Shown in pieces: positions 10,635 through 22,600 of a DNA stretch of 26,902 bases (its first letter is position 1; the number at the start of each line of letters is the position of its first letter). The notes under the pieces were generated by a model. That model saw only the letters and a list, made by a program, of their open reading frames with translations. It made no database searches and was not told where the DNA came from. Origin of the DNA: Branchiostoma floridae (Eukaryota; Chordata; Leptocardii; Amphioxiformes; Branchiostomatidae); assembly GCF_000003815.2 (NCBI RefSeq), contig NC_049983.1, positions 2,611,826-2,638,727 of the forward strand, in the 5' to 3' direction. Made by a program: the position numbers and the translations under genes.

Positions 10635-13600
10635 CATGTATGTATATATATATATATATACATCAGTAATAAAATCTCATTTCAATCTAAAACAGAACTA
10701 TTGAGGAAGATTAAAAAATGACATCTAAAGTCTAACATGAATTTAAAAGGTCGACACAGTATGGTAGCGTAGTGTTCCTAAAACGAGCCGTTCTACACTT
10801 GAACTGAGCGAAGTTGTCAGCATATCTGAGGTCACTACCATGTGCCTCAGAGTGGCGTGGTGGCAGCCAGTTGAAAACCTCAGAATTAACAAGGGATCTA
10901 GCAAACTTAAGGCAGTGGTCTTTACGTCTTACATGCAGAGGTTCTAGATCACACATTTGTAGCGCTGAACTGTAGGAACTGTAGGAGCAACCAAGAATAA
11001 CATTTCAGGCTCTGACCTGGACACGCTCTATCATACGTGACTGTTCTACTGTAAGCCCCGGGTGCCAAACCTGTCAGGCGTATCACAGGGTTACCGGGGC
11101 GGAGAAACCCTAAGTACACGTACTTAGTCGCTAGAGCTCAGACCGTGTTTCTTCAAACACCTAATCATGTACAGACGGCGGTTAGCTTTGCCCACAATCA
11201 GTACTACATGTGCAGTGCACTTTAAGTTTGCTTGTAATATTACACCCAAGACCTTGGCCATGTGTACATCTTCAAGGAGTTGCAGGTGGTTTTCTCAGGA
11301 AGCATATGAACATCACCATGCATTTAGTTGGTTTGATCTGCAATTAGATTTTGTCAGTCCAGCTAACAAGATTGTCCAGATCGGTTTGAATTTTGGAAGG
11401 TTGTGTCGCAAGACTGGCCTCAGCGAGCGACATGTCGTTGACACATTTCCAGGCCTCTGCTGAGGTATCGTCTTGGGGGACTGCATTGTTAATGAGATAA
11501 CCATTAGCGCCACCTAACGATGAAATGAATTTCATGAGACTAGACATATCAGGCTATCATTTGAGGGTAAATTTGTATGGCTTGAATATTTCATTCTTGA
11601 GATAATTGCATATTTGTTTCCTCAACTCTCCCGTTGGAACGCATGTATTACTGGGGGAAATTCTAAAGCCATCGTCTCCCCTGTGTTGTACAGCTGCTAG
11701 GGGTGGAATCAGCCAAACCAGGCTGGGGGTTGTAATGCTTCAGAAGTTTTTGACAAAAATGACCCCGGTATCCCTGGTATCCTTGGGCCGCTAGGGGGCC
11801 CAAACTTATGTCACTAACTCCTGAGAACAAGAGCTATCTAACACCAAAAATACGTGACCATAGCTTGTTCAGAAGATGAGAAAACACACCCGGAAGTTGC
11901 GCTGCAGTACCAAGGGAAGCGGCCAGGGGGCCTGAAATCTAATCATTTCCAGCTTTTATCACACACTACCAACACACCAAGTATGAAACCAATCCACCCA
12001 GACGTTCTTGAGTTATCTTATGCAACTAGATAAACCATACATTATTGATTCCATCTGTCCTTATGTTTATAACTGTTTTAAGAAGAGAGAAGAAGTTGAA
12101 CTTGTACATACTAGAATGTATTAGCATATGTAGAGATGATAAGATACCTTTTTGTCAAAACTCTACCTTATCACTGGCGCAAGGACCTGTACTAAGCTTG
12201 TTTGAGCACAAATGTACAACGAAGTGTAAGGGGGCCGGTGTTGTGGCCCCAGGTTCTTTGAATGTTGCACAAGGAACGTTTAAACTACAGGACTAAGAAA
12301 GCACACACAGGACACAGTCATGCCGTTAGACACGCACGGGAGCTGTTAGTCGGGACCCTCTCTCTGCTCTCTCTGTCCTCAAGTCTCTGTCCAACTGTCC
12401 CAACTCCCAATTCCCGGCTTTCTTTATTCCAAAAACCCAGACACAGATCCAGACACTGTCTACAGCTATGCATGACACTAATTATAACATGTACCTGCTA
12501 TTGGCTTTGTTGTTCTTTTCATCTTCAGTTCATCAAAGAACAATACAAAGGATAACACCTTGTCAACAGTTATCACACAACAATAGCAGACAGTTACACA
12601 TCTGGCCACGGGGACGCTCTCAGACAGAATACATTATAGCCTTGTTATGAAGTACGGCAGGACAACTCGCGACACAACTAAGAATTACAAATTGACACGA
12701 TTCTACAAAGTACATAATATCTGTTTTTCCCCATCCCTACACTCCCCCATGGCTTAACCTTGAGCCGTCCCGGCGAAACATATAAAAAATACATATATAA
12801 AAACAACACCTACAGATATACAACAATCGCAAACAGTTACAGGCTACTACAATCAGAGTTTGAACGGGCTGACAACATACGGTGAACATGCATTGCAAGT
12901 GCGACTAGGAACAGTTCAGACGACAGCCAATAAATTGAAATCAGTTCGTGAATTGTCAGTTCAGCTCCCAGTCTGGCTGTTTTTCTCTCACGTCATCCGC
13001 CCCGCTGCTGTTCTGGGTCGTGTGGGTCCCCCTCTGTCCCGCCGTTGCACGATCACCGACGTCCTCTCCGAGTCGCTCCTCATGTGCTGTCGCACTCACC
13101 GGTCTTCATTGGAAGGTGCCCCGGCGACGATGCTGATGCTGCAGGAGTTCCCGTAAGGGGGTTGACCGGATCGCGACCGTCTGGTGGGCATGGTTAACGC
13201 ATGGCATGACCATGAACTCGCCAACACTCTTGTGCCCGGTGTGACCCATGCAGGGATAAGCCATGGAGAAAGAACAGAACACACACGCACACAACCTGAC
13301 CGTCCTATCAGACCTATCGAAATTCCTGTTTACTAACCTAACACTGGCCCTGAACTGTCTATAGTGCATCAAGTACTTCTCTGTCTTTAGATATATGTAA
13401 AACAATTAGTACTGAAGTAAACAAAAACATAAACATTCAACTTACTCCTACACTGTCAGCATTTCTCAAATATATCCTAACTCTTCAAAACAACTCTCAC
13501 TGTTTCCCTTCCCTCCTCCTGTCTGTCCTACATCACAGTCTCAATTGTCACAACGACAACTCTGGCCGCCGCACAACACTAATCCAGGACTTATGCAGTA

Positions 13601-16600
13601 AAATACAAGTACAAAATGTATACCATATACAGGGAAGGCTTGCCGCTTGTCATCGCAACAACTAAGAGAGTACACCTACAACTATTCACTACGTCTTGCT
13701 ACTAGTCGAAAACAACATAACTAGCTAGGCTAAGCTCTAACAGAACAGGTCAGGCAGCGTGAGCATGGCATTCTTTCTGTCCACTCAAGTCAAGGACCAA
13801 GGGCACACTCACGTTCAACAAGTTCCACCCGGCTTCTCAACTGTCCTACCGACCACCCCGTCGCCTCGTACCATGTCGAAGTCGCGGCCCGCACTCTGAC
13901 CATGGTGTCGGCCGCCGTCAGTCCTGCCGCCACGTGCCGAGCCTTGGAGTTCACGGCTTCCCCAGCACTCCAGCCATGGTCCTGCAACCTCCTATCCTGG
14001 TCAGCCTGCCGTGTCCTGCCGGTAGTCGCTCCACCGCGGCCATCCTGCCCTCCCGTGCGTTTCTCCTGGCACGTCTCCTGGTCCCGGCGTGTCTCCGTCC
14101 TGTAGCGTCCCTCTAGATCTTGGTTACGCAGCATCCTGCCGACAACGCCAAATGTAAGGGGGCCGGTGTTGTGGCCCCAGGTTCTTTGAATGTTGCACAA
14201 GGAACGTTTAAACTACAGGACTAAGAAAGCACACACAGGACACAGTCATGCCGTTAGACACGCACGGGAGCTGTTAGTCGGGACCCTCTCTCTGCTCTCT
14301 CTGTCCTCAAGTCTCTGTCCAACTGTCCCAACTCCCAATTCCCGGCTTTCTTTATTCCAAAAACCCAGACACAGATCCAGACACTGTCTACAGCTATGCA
14401 TGACACTAATTATAACATGTACCTGCTATTGGCTTTGTTGTTCTTTTCATCTTCAGTTCATCAAAGAACAATACAAAGGATAACACCTTGTCAACAGTTA
14501 TCACACAACAATAGCAGACAGTTACACATCTGGCCACGGGGACGCTCTCAGACAGAATACATTATAGCCTTGTTATGAAGTACGGCAGGACAACTCGCGA
14601 CACAACTAAGAATTACAAATTGACACGATTCTACAAAGTACATAATATCTGTTTTTCCCCATCCCTACAGAAGGTCATTCATTCATTCATTCATACTAGC
14701 CTCCACACGCTTGCCTGCAACGGGTTGCATGTTAATTGCTCCTCGCGTACGTGTGAATTACCCTTGCGCCTACATGTGAATTGTGCCTGCGCTAACATGT
14801 TAATAGTCTGTTTAAAAGGATTCCTTAATCCATTTTGCTTTACCACTCCGATCTATCGCAGTCTTCGGGACGGGGCAAAACTCCTTACAACAGCAAACTC
14901 CCTTCCTCGGCAAACTCCCTTTCCCGGCAAAAGAGAACCTAGCCAACGTTGAAAATCGCGACCCCCCCCCCCTAAATAAAAAAACAGCCACGTTCGAAGA
15001 CTGCAACGGAGTATGTGCAATTGTCATGAACAATAAACAACGGGTTCGTGAGCAATTGATTGGATCCAGACATATAAACTGATATTGACAACTAGAATCA
15101 TGAAATATGAAAAAAACGTTTTCTCCAACAGGTACCGAACATCGTATAGAGAAACTACCTGCCCCAAAACAACCTATTTCTGCTGCTCCGGCTACGAGCG
15201 TGTAGACAATCGATGTGTTCGTAAGTATGATGGAGTAGATTGATACATTATGAATACATGCATACATACACGTACATACAAATATATTTGGTTTTGCATT
15301 GTAGGTCTCAAGGTCCATCCAAGGATGGCAAATGATTTTAGCTGCGAGTTTTGTATAACGTACACTGCGTTTTCCCGCTTTACTTAGCAAACATAGAATA
15401 CATGTAACATAATTATCGTATCTAAGACCTATCGCTACATAGTACATTTTCATCAAATTTGATGGAGATCTACGGGGGACATCTCAAGGTGTGAAACTGT
15501 GGGGTTCGTTCACTGCGGCACTCTTACACAATGTAGACATTGCGTAATTCGTAAAAGTATGACTTAGAAGACAACAAAATAGTACACACACAAATGTAAA
15601 AAATTCGTTGAGTAATCTTGCGAAGTGCGGTGCCGCACCGGTGCCGCAAGTGCAGTGAGATACCTCCTTTTTGTGATTCCATTGAAACCAGTCTGTCGGT
15701 TCGTAGCTGATACTGGCACTACTGCCTCATCCTCTTAATGTGATGTTGTCGCATGGTGTTTAGGAATCTGTACCGACCCGCTGTGTAATCATCACCTGTG
15801 TGAAAATAACCTGTGCCCGGGCTGTGTGCACGACTATGGGACCTACAACGGGAAACCGGCCAGAGCCTATGACGCTTCCGGCATGAACTGCTATCGTAAG
15901 TATGATTCCATATGCCAAAAAACAGCGGGATATGATTTTGGAAGCGGTCAGACGTTTCAGATAATCCACTATCTTGCGTCAGTGACACTCAAGAGATCGG
16001 GAAGAAACCTCTAAGACGTGAAGGCAAGTTTGATTCGTTAGGCTATAAGAATGACCAATAAAGATGTTCATGATCTCTTCAATGTCACTGACGAAGGATA
16101 GTGGATGCTATTTGAAACGTCTGGCCGTTTCCAAAATCATATCTAGTTTTGATTCAATAAATTCTAGTGATAATAGGAGCGTCACAAATATTTTAGATTT
16201 AAATCGTTGAGTAGATCGCAGTTATCGGACCAATCACAAACTCTCTTTCATTCAACAGAGCGCTGTTCGTGGCGAAGCGACAGTAACCTGTGCTTCCCTG
16301 GTACGTGTGAGCGGATTGGCTCCTGCTCCTGCACTTCTGGTTTCTCTGGCAGTTCCTGCAGAACAAGTAAGTCTATCATTACGGTACACCTTATAATATA
16401 ACCCCAAAACAAAATATGGCCTCTCGAAGGCCTGCGTCACACTTTCAAACAGGGACCCGGCCGGGCAGCTTTGGAAACGAAACGTATGATATTTAAGACG
16501 CCAAATGACACAAGACGTAAAGAGAATAGTCGTGCATGAGCATTATGTGTGTATATTTTTACCTATAAATTTTTATTTTTCGTTTCCACAAACAGCCCAG

Positions 16601-19600
16601 CCGGGCTCCGGGTCGGAAATGTGACGTAAGCCTAATTAAAACTGGGCGTAAAAACAGTATCGTAACCTTCTTGATAAGATATATTTACTATTTTCTTTTG
16701 ATGAGTTTAGACCCTTGTTAGATATATCCCAATGGGCACTTAAGATATTATGGAAGTTTTAAAACCGTTAAGTTCTCCCCACACCATATTGAGTATAGGA
16801 CGGTGCCTGTTACCGTTTCTGTACTGGCACTTTGTCCACACAGTTGTGCAAACGGGTAGTGCTTCCATACTGTTCCCCAAACGAAGAAGCAGTGTGTGTC
16901 ATTTCTGTAGGGTAAAGTCTATCTAAATTTAGATGTAAGGTATTAAACCCACAACCTACCACATGCAAAAGAAAGCGATCTGCTCACCAGATTATTACTG
17001 TGATATATTAGAAGTGTGCAAATGCCGTAGTGGCGGCTAAATACCATGAAACTTGAAATATCATGACACAAATGACGTATACTAAACATGGTTCTTTCCC
17101 AGTCGATTCCACCCCAACGTTTATACACTGGTTAGGAAAGCTGCATGACAGGTCTAATGGAACAGCTGAGTTGGCCATGAACCAAACCAATAATGAAGTC
17201 TGGACCAACAAGGTACAAATAAATTGTTATCATTTCAACTTAGGTCCACACCAATTTTTGTTGTTGTTTCTCGGATTTCCCGACCCTATTTTTTCCGATT
17301 TGATAACACAAAAACTTTCGAAATTAATGGCCACACCTCGTGTTGCTCACTGTCTCTCCTTTTTCAAACTTACCATGGGCCTCAAATTCCAGTAGCTCTA
17401 CGTGCCTATTTTGGATGGTCCATTTATAATTTTTCTTCAAACTCTGGACTTTGCTACCTGGAACCCCCTAAATGTTGAAACTTTAGCTTTTTAATGTTCG
17501 ATCTCTCCTACCCCCGTGTTTTTTAAACGTTTTTATTTATTTTTTGACCGGCAGACCCAATTTTTTTCTGAACAAAGTCCTAGAAACAACAAATAAGATT
17601 GGTGTGGCCTAGATAAGGCAGAAGAAGAGTGACACCTTATTGTTGACTGTTCATTATACAGCTTTGAGAGGAATGCTGTTTTCAATTTTGTACGAGATAC
17701 GTTTCCTTTAGACTAGAGTAAACACATGATATATTGTTTTTTTTTTACCCTTTTTGAACCTTTCATGTTACTTGTAAATTATACTATCAGGAATCTGCAA
17801 TTAACTTATCAATAATCCTAACCCACCCCCACCCCCCACCTCACCCTCAGATCCCCACTAAGCTGGACTTTGAATGGAATCTGGCCTACACGAGACCAAA
17901 CCCTGCAAACCACTCCTACATCCGGGCTTTCAAAGTCGGCATCATGGAAAGCAAAGTGAGCTGGAGCCAGAAGAGAAACACTTGTGAGTTGTGCGAAACC
18001 TAAAAAAGATATAGGACATAAGAGAATTATTTTTATACAACAAGTTAATACTCACTAACTCTTGATTACGTGTCGATGCAGATAGATGGGTCGTTCGGTG
18101 TAATATAACCAGCTGCTGCCGCGCCGCGTGCCTGCGAAGCTGGTGTGTTACGCCGAACGGCGGTTATACCGGCTATACAGATACAGATACAGATGCCCCT
18201 CAGCCACTCAGGGCTTCTAACTGGAGTTCTGCTTCACGCCGTTATATGTAGCCGAGGTAGGTGGCGCTTTTGCGGCGAGAACACAATCCTTAACGTGGCT
18301 AAGTTTGTACCATCCCCCTCTTCCCGGATCATCACTGGGGTTAACTTTCTTATCCACCTACGTACACCGGCTACATATAGTGGCGAGAAGCAGAACTCCA
18401 ACATGGAACATCTGCCGAAAAATGATAAACTTCCTTTCCTAATTATAAATTTTTGCTAACAATATTTTGTGATAAATCATCAAGTTTCGTAGCTTTAGCT
18501 CTAACCGTTCATGAGTTATACGCCATAAAAGTTGCCAAAGGCCTCAAAATTCCCCTCTCTGGTCAGAATAGGTTAAGTGCAAAACGTGGTCCTTCTGAAC
18601 TTTTGCATAAATTATGATGATAAGCTGGAATTAGCAACACCTCAACATCTCAAAATATGCCTTTTACATTATCGAAGCAATGCGTGTACAATGATCACCG
18701 ATATGAATTTGAATTAAGATTTTATGAACAAAACATTTTGGGGTCCGTTTGGACCCCACGTGGTCATTTTAGTCGCAAAAAAAAGGTCGGGTGCTTGAGG
18801 GTTAAGGGTTAAAAAATGTGGACCAAACATATTTAAAAGTGCATAACTATACACTTGCCCATACTTTTCACAGATCAGGTCGTTACTGGCGGTACCATCA
18901 ACTGTGACATGGCTCTTAGCAACAGGAACCCTCCACTGTCCACCGCCATACAATGTACCAACGATCAAGAAACCTCACTGAACATCATCCATGGCGACGA
19001 GTGAGTAATACCCACCTCACATTAGGCGAAAATCGATCGGAAGACTAGTCTACGTGCTCTAAATGACATTTTCGTGAGTAAGACGTCCGGTGTTCTCACG
19101 ATCATCTTGCGATTTTTAGGGATCGCCGGCGATTTTCAGGGGTCGTACAATGGTCGCGGTGCAGCAAAACATGTTCTTAACATAAGCGACAAGTCGCAAG
19201 GAGTTCTCTGAGATTGCAGAGCTCGTTACCGAGTCGCAGATCGTGCGTGCAAATCGTGCGTACCTCGCAAGGGTATCGGTCAATATTCTTGCGTCAATCC
19301 AACGATTGAAGACCGATAGGCGAGCACAGACATATTTATCAATCATCGAGCGCAAATCGGATGGCGAACGCCCGTCAGTTGGGCAACGTTCGGGCGACGT
19401 TCGCCCGACTTCCGTTTGTTTACAAATATTGAATTTCTGAGAATGTGAGGGTAATCCTAACATTGTGGCCCCTGTGGCAGTATGCATATGTAGGCTGGCT
19501 TTGTGACATACTTTCCTTTCTGGTGTCATTTCTATTATGCCCGCACATTCCATTCATTGGTTAAAAAGATTCCGGCAACAAAATAAGCAAAATTTATTGA

Positions 19601-22600
19601 TCTCTTGCCTTTTTTGAGGAACGTTTTGTTTACCTTGTCCCCGTGCAAGAGGTCATGGGAGGTTCATTATCATAGATTTATTCACCGTCGATCGCACGAG
19701 CCTCGCTTTTATGTGAGGGGGGCAGTTTTGGGGCGAAAAATACGCGAAGACCATCTTAAGATCTTAAAATCAGCCGACCTTCCTGCGATCGCGATGTATG
19801 TCCGAAGATCGTATATAATGTGAGGGGGGTATAAGGGCGCTGTCATATATAGGTAGTGCGATCGTCGTACGATTTTGATGCCGTAGGATTTTCAAACAGG
19901 CTTTGACAGAACCAACCACCTATTGATCCAAAACAGAATATTGCAGGAGACGTACATTTTTGTCCTCCGACATGCCCGATTAGCGATCGTGCGACGATCG
20001 CACGACCTGTGTGACCGCGCCCTAAAGACCGTCACTGCTGCTTTTAGAATCAGACAGGCTGTGGAAGCTTTTTCTTAATCTTTTATTTTTTATTTTTGTT
20101 TTATTCACATTTATTTTCAATCACGTCTATTTAAAGAGGATTAGACAGAAAGCATGCACTGCTTATCCAGGTCTTTCCACACATTAATTTATTGAGCATT
20201 AGACAAGGAGCACTTTTGCTTATGCATGTCATCTGCCCTACAAGGTTGCAGCTATAAGAAATTTTCATGCTTTTAGCACGCCAGGGTGAAGATTTTGTTG
20301 TGCTTTTCGAATTATAGAATGAAGAATATGGTAGTCATTATGGAAGCTTATGGCGTCTCCCGTCTATATTTCATGATGGTTGTGAGGCGCTGGTGTAAAT
20401 GGTTAGAAGGTCAGGATTTTAACATTTCATAGAAAGAAAAAAATGGTAGCCTCTAAAGTCGTACGTTTTTGTTCAGCAGTTGGTATCATTTAGGTTTTGC
20501 TGTGTATGGGAACTAACCGATTAATGTTCTGTACTGGTATGTAGGATTGAGATAGAGATTTCTGCTAAGCTCGGTGGGTACTTAACCTATCACGACTTCG
20601 ACACCGGGCAGAACCACAACCGGACCTTTACAGACGGACCGTACCAAAGGACCGGCTCAGGGGCCAAGTGGATGTGAGTACGCACAACCTCACCTCACCT
20701 CACCTCACCAGTCCCGTAGCCTAACGTAGGGGCAGCAATAGAAAAATGACGATAGAAGAAGTAATCTGAGTGCTAAAGGACCTGTATATACTGTATGTCG
20801 GATATGGTAGAAGACAAAACACATTTTCATTTGAACATGTCCCTTCTACGATCAAGTAAGAAAAGAGCTCTTTAAAGAGGCCAGTAAATTCCATCTAGGC
20901 TGTTTCTACGCTTTCAAACAGAGAACTACTCCCCCTTGACATCACAAAACCAAGATATTTCATTTTTTTCTTCTACTGTCTCAGAAAAAAGTCTAGCCAT
21001 GCACTAATATACAGTTTAGCTGTATAGAATTAAAGACTAGAGTAGTTGCTTACTACACTGTTCACCATTGTTTGTAATTTTTATGTCACTTGCAATTAGC
21101 CATCTGGCAAGAATTTGCAATAAACTTTCGATATTATCATCACAAACTAGACTTGTGTCTGACAATACGAAAGAGGAACTAAATTTAGTATTGTCAAACT
21201 CGAAACGCGTTTTCTTTATACAGAATGACGCTTATGAATGTCAAGGAAATGTTAACATTATACAAATGATTGAACAGCATGCGGAAATAACGTATTTGTC
21301 CAAAGCCATTTACTTATCTAGGTTATAAAGTACTAACGTGTGATCTTTGTTTAGAAACAGTTTTGAATTAACCTCGTCACTTCTGCAGGTATGACTCCAC
21401 TACCCCAACTCATTCCGGGACGTTTGGTCAGATGTTGGACGTCGGAGATCCCTTCACAAAACAGGTTGGGACATTCGACGTGTCTTCCCTCCTTCCATAG
21501 TAACCTGCATGGTTGTCTTGGGCTAACGTCCCATTTACAAACCGGGGCCGGCCGGGCTGTTTGTGGAAACGTAAAATAGAAATGTATGCGAAAAGAATAT
21601 ACACAAATAACGCTACTTAAGCTTACAATAAACGTCCAACCGGGCCGGCCAGGATGTTTTAAGAAACGAAAAATTAAAATGTATACCCAGAAAAATACAC
21701 AAATTATGCCCTTGAACTTCATTTTGACATTTTGTGTATTTTGATGTCTTTTATATCGTTTTTTTCGCCCTCGAAAGCTGCCCGGCCGGCCCCTTTTTTT
21801 AAATGTGACCTAAGCCTAAATAAGACTATTCTCGTTACGTCTTGTGTAGTCTGGTGTCTTTTATATCATACTTTTCGTTCCCGAAAACTGCCCGACCGGG
21901 CCCCGGTTTGGAAATGAGACCTAGCATGCATGGCCTTAGACAAGTTACCGAAGCACTTATCTTATTTTATTAGCTACAACGTCTCCAGGGCAATATATGA
22001 AGGGCAATTATGGGATGCACACTTCATTCTGATGTATACAAGTAACGCTAGTTCACTTTTATCCGCAGGGTAACCTATATCCGTTGTTGTTTTGATTTTT
22101 AGATAGAGCATTTGGAGATGTCAAGTTGACAGACGGTGGTTTAAAAATGCAATATTTCTTTGAAAAACATTGCAAATCGTGCAATTGGAAACCACCGTCC
22201 GTTGACTTGATATCCCAATTACGCTGGTTTTTAAATGACGAACATAGGCTATCCTGCCGTTAAAGGTAAACTGGTGTTATGTATTCTCATGTTTTTCCAG
22301 AGTTCCATCACAGCCCGTTGGAGTGGATGGAGCGACACCGGGTCTGGTATACAGAACTATCACGTGCAGGTTTACAGGATGGACCACACTCAAGGGGACA
22401 CACTGAAGGAGGAGTTCACTCCGTGGATCGATGGTAAGGAAACCAATGAACGTGTGATATACGTCGATGACGATGATTAGACATCCAGGTAATAAGATAT
22501 GCCAAAAAGCAGTTACTCGAAACACAACATTAAGCTCCTGCAACTAAAACAACAAGAGCTAATTGACTCATTGATATTGACTGTGTCCTAGCTTCGTTTC

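Larger units (their letters stand above)
12225..14669 (-). mobile_element. Complete non-autonomous LTR retrotransposon
   Basis: Two 517-bp direct repeats (12225-12741 and 14153-14669) are identical in my alignment and begin TG and end CA (TGTA...TACA). They are flanked by GAAG at 12221-12224 and 14670-14673, a 4-bp target duplication. Orientation is minus. A primer binding site complementary to an eukaryotic tRNA-Ser-type 3' end lies at 14150-14133, two bases inside the right LTR, and the polypurine tract GGGGGAG lies at 12748-12742 beside the left LTR. The 1411-bp interior has no protease, RT or integrase; it holds at most a 114-codon frame. It is likely mobilised by a full-length relative. 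Identical LTRs indicate recent insertion into intron 2. Confidence 0.92.

Noticed and set aside
10503-10721. Tyr-Ile repeat protein
   Set aside because: Translation of a TA microsatellite.
12262-12650. Identical 97- and 60-codon + strand frames at 12262 and 14190, looking like a duplicated gene
   Set aside because: Both copies lie wholly inside the identical LTRs and antisense to the element, so they are duplicated by retrotransposition and show no domain.
12225-14669. LTR pair as a + strand element
   Set aside because: No primer site follows the left LTR on the + strand; the tRNA-Ser-type site and polypurine tract both place the element on minus.
14812-15456. 214-codon minus-strand frame, the longest in the window
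   Set aside because: It runs antisense across exon 3, which is clearly the EMI C-terminus on the + strand; no domain, and composition is intron-like.
18092-18197. tRNA gene or tRNA-derived head
   Set aside because: No cloverleaf, anticodon arm or clear A and B boxes; just a GC-rich hairpin and a short-word tail.
19116-19553. 145-codon minus-strand frame in intron 8
   Set aside because: Falls in a GATCGC-rich repeat remnant; no motif and no splice continuity.
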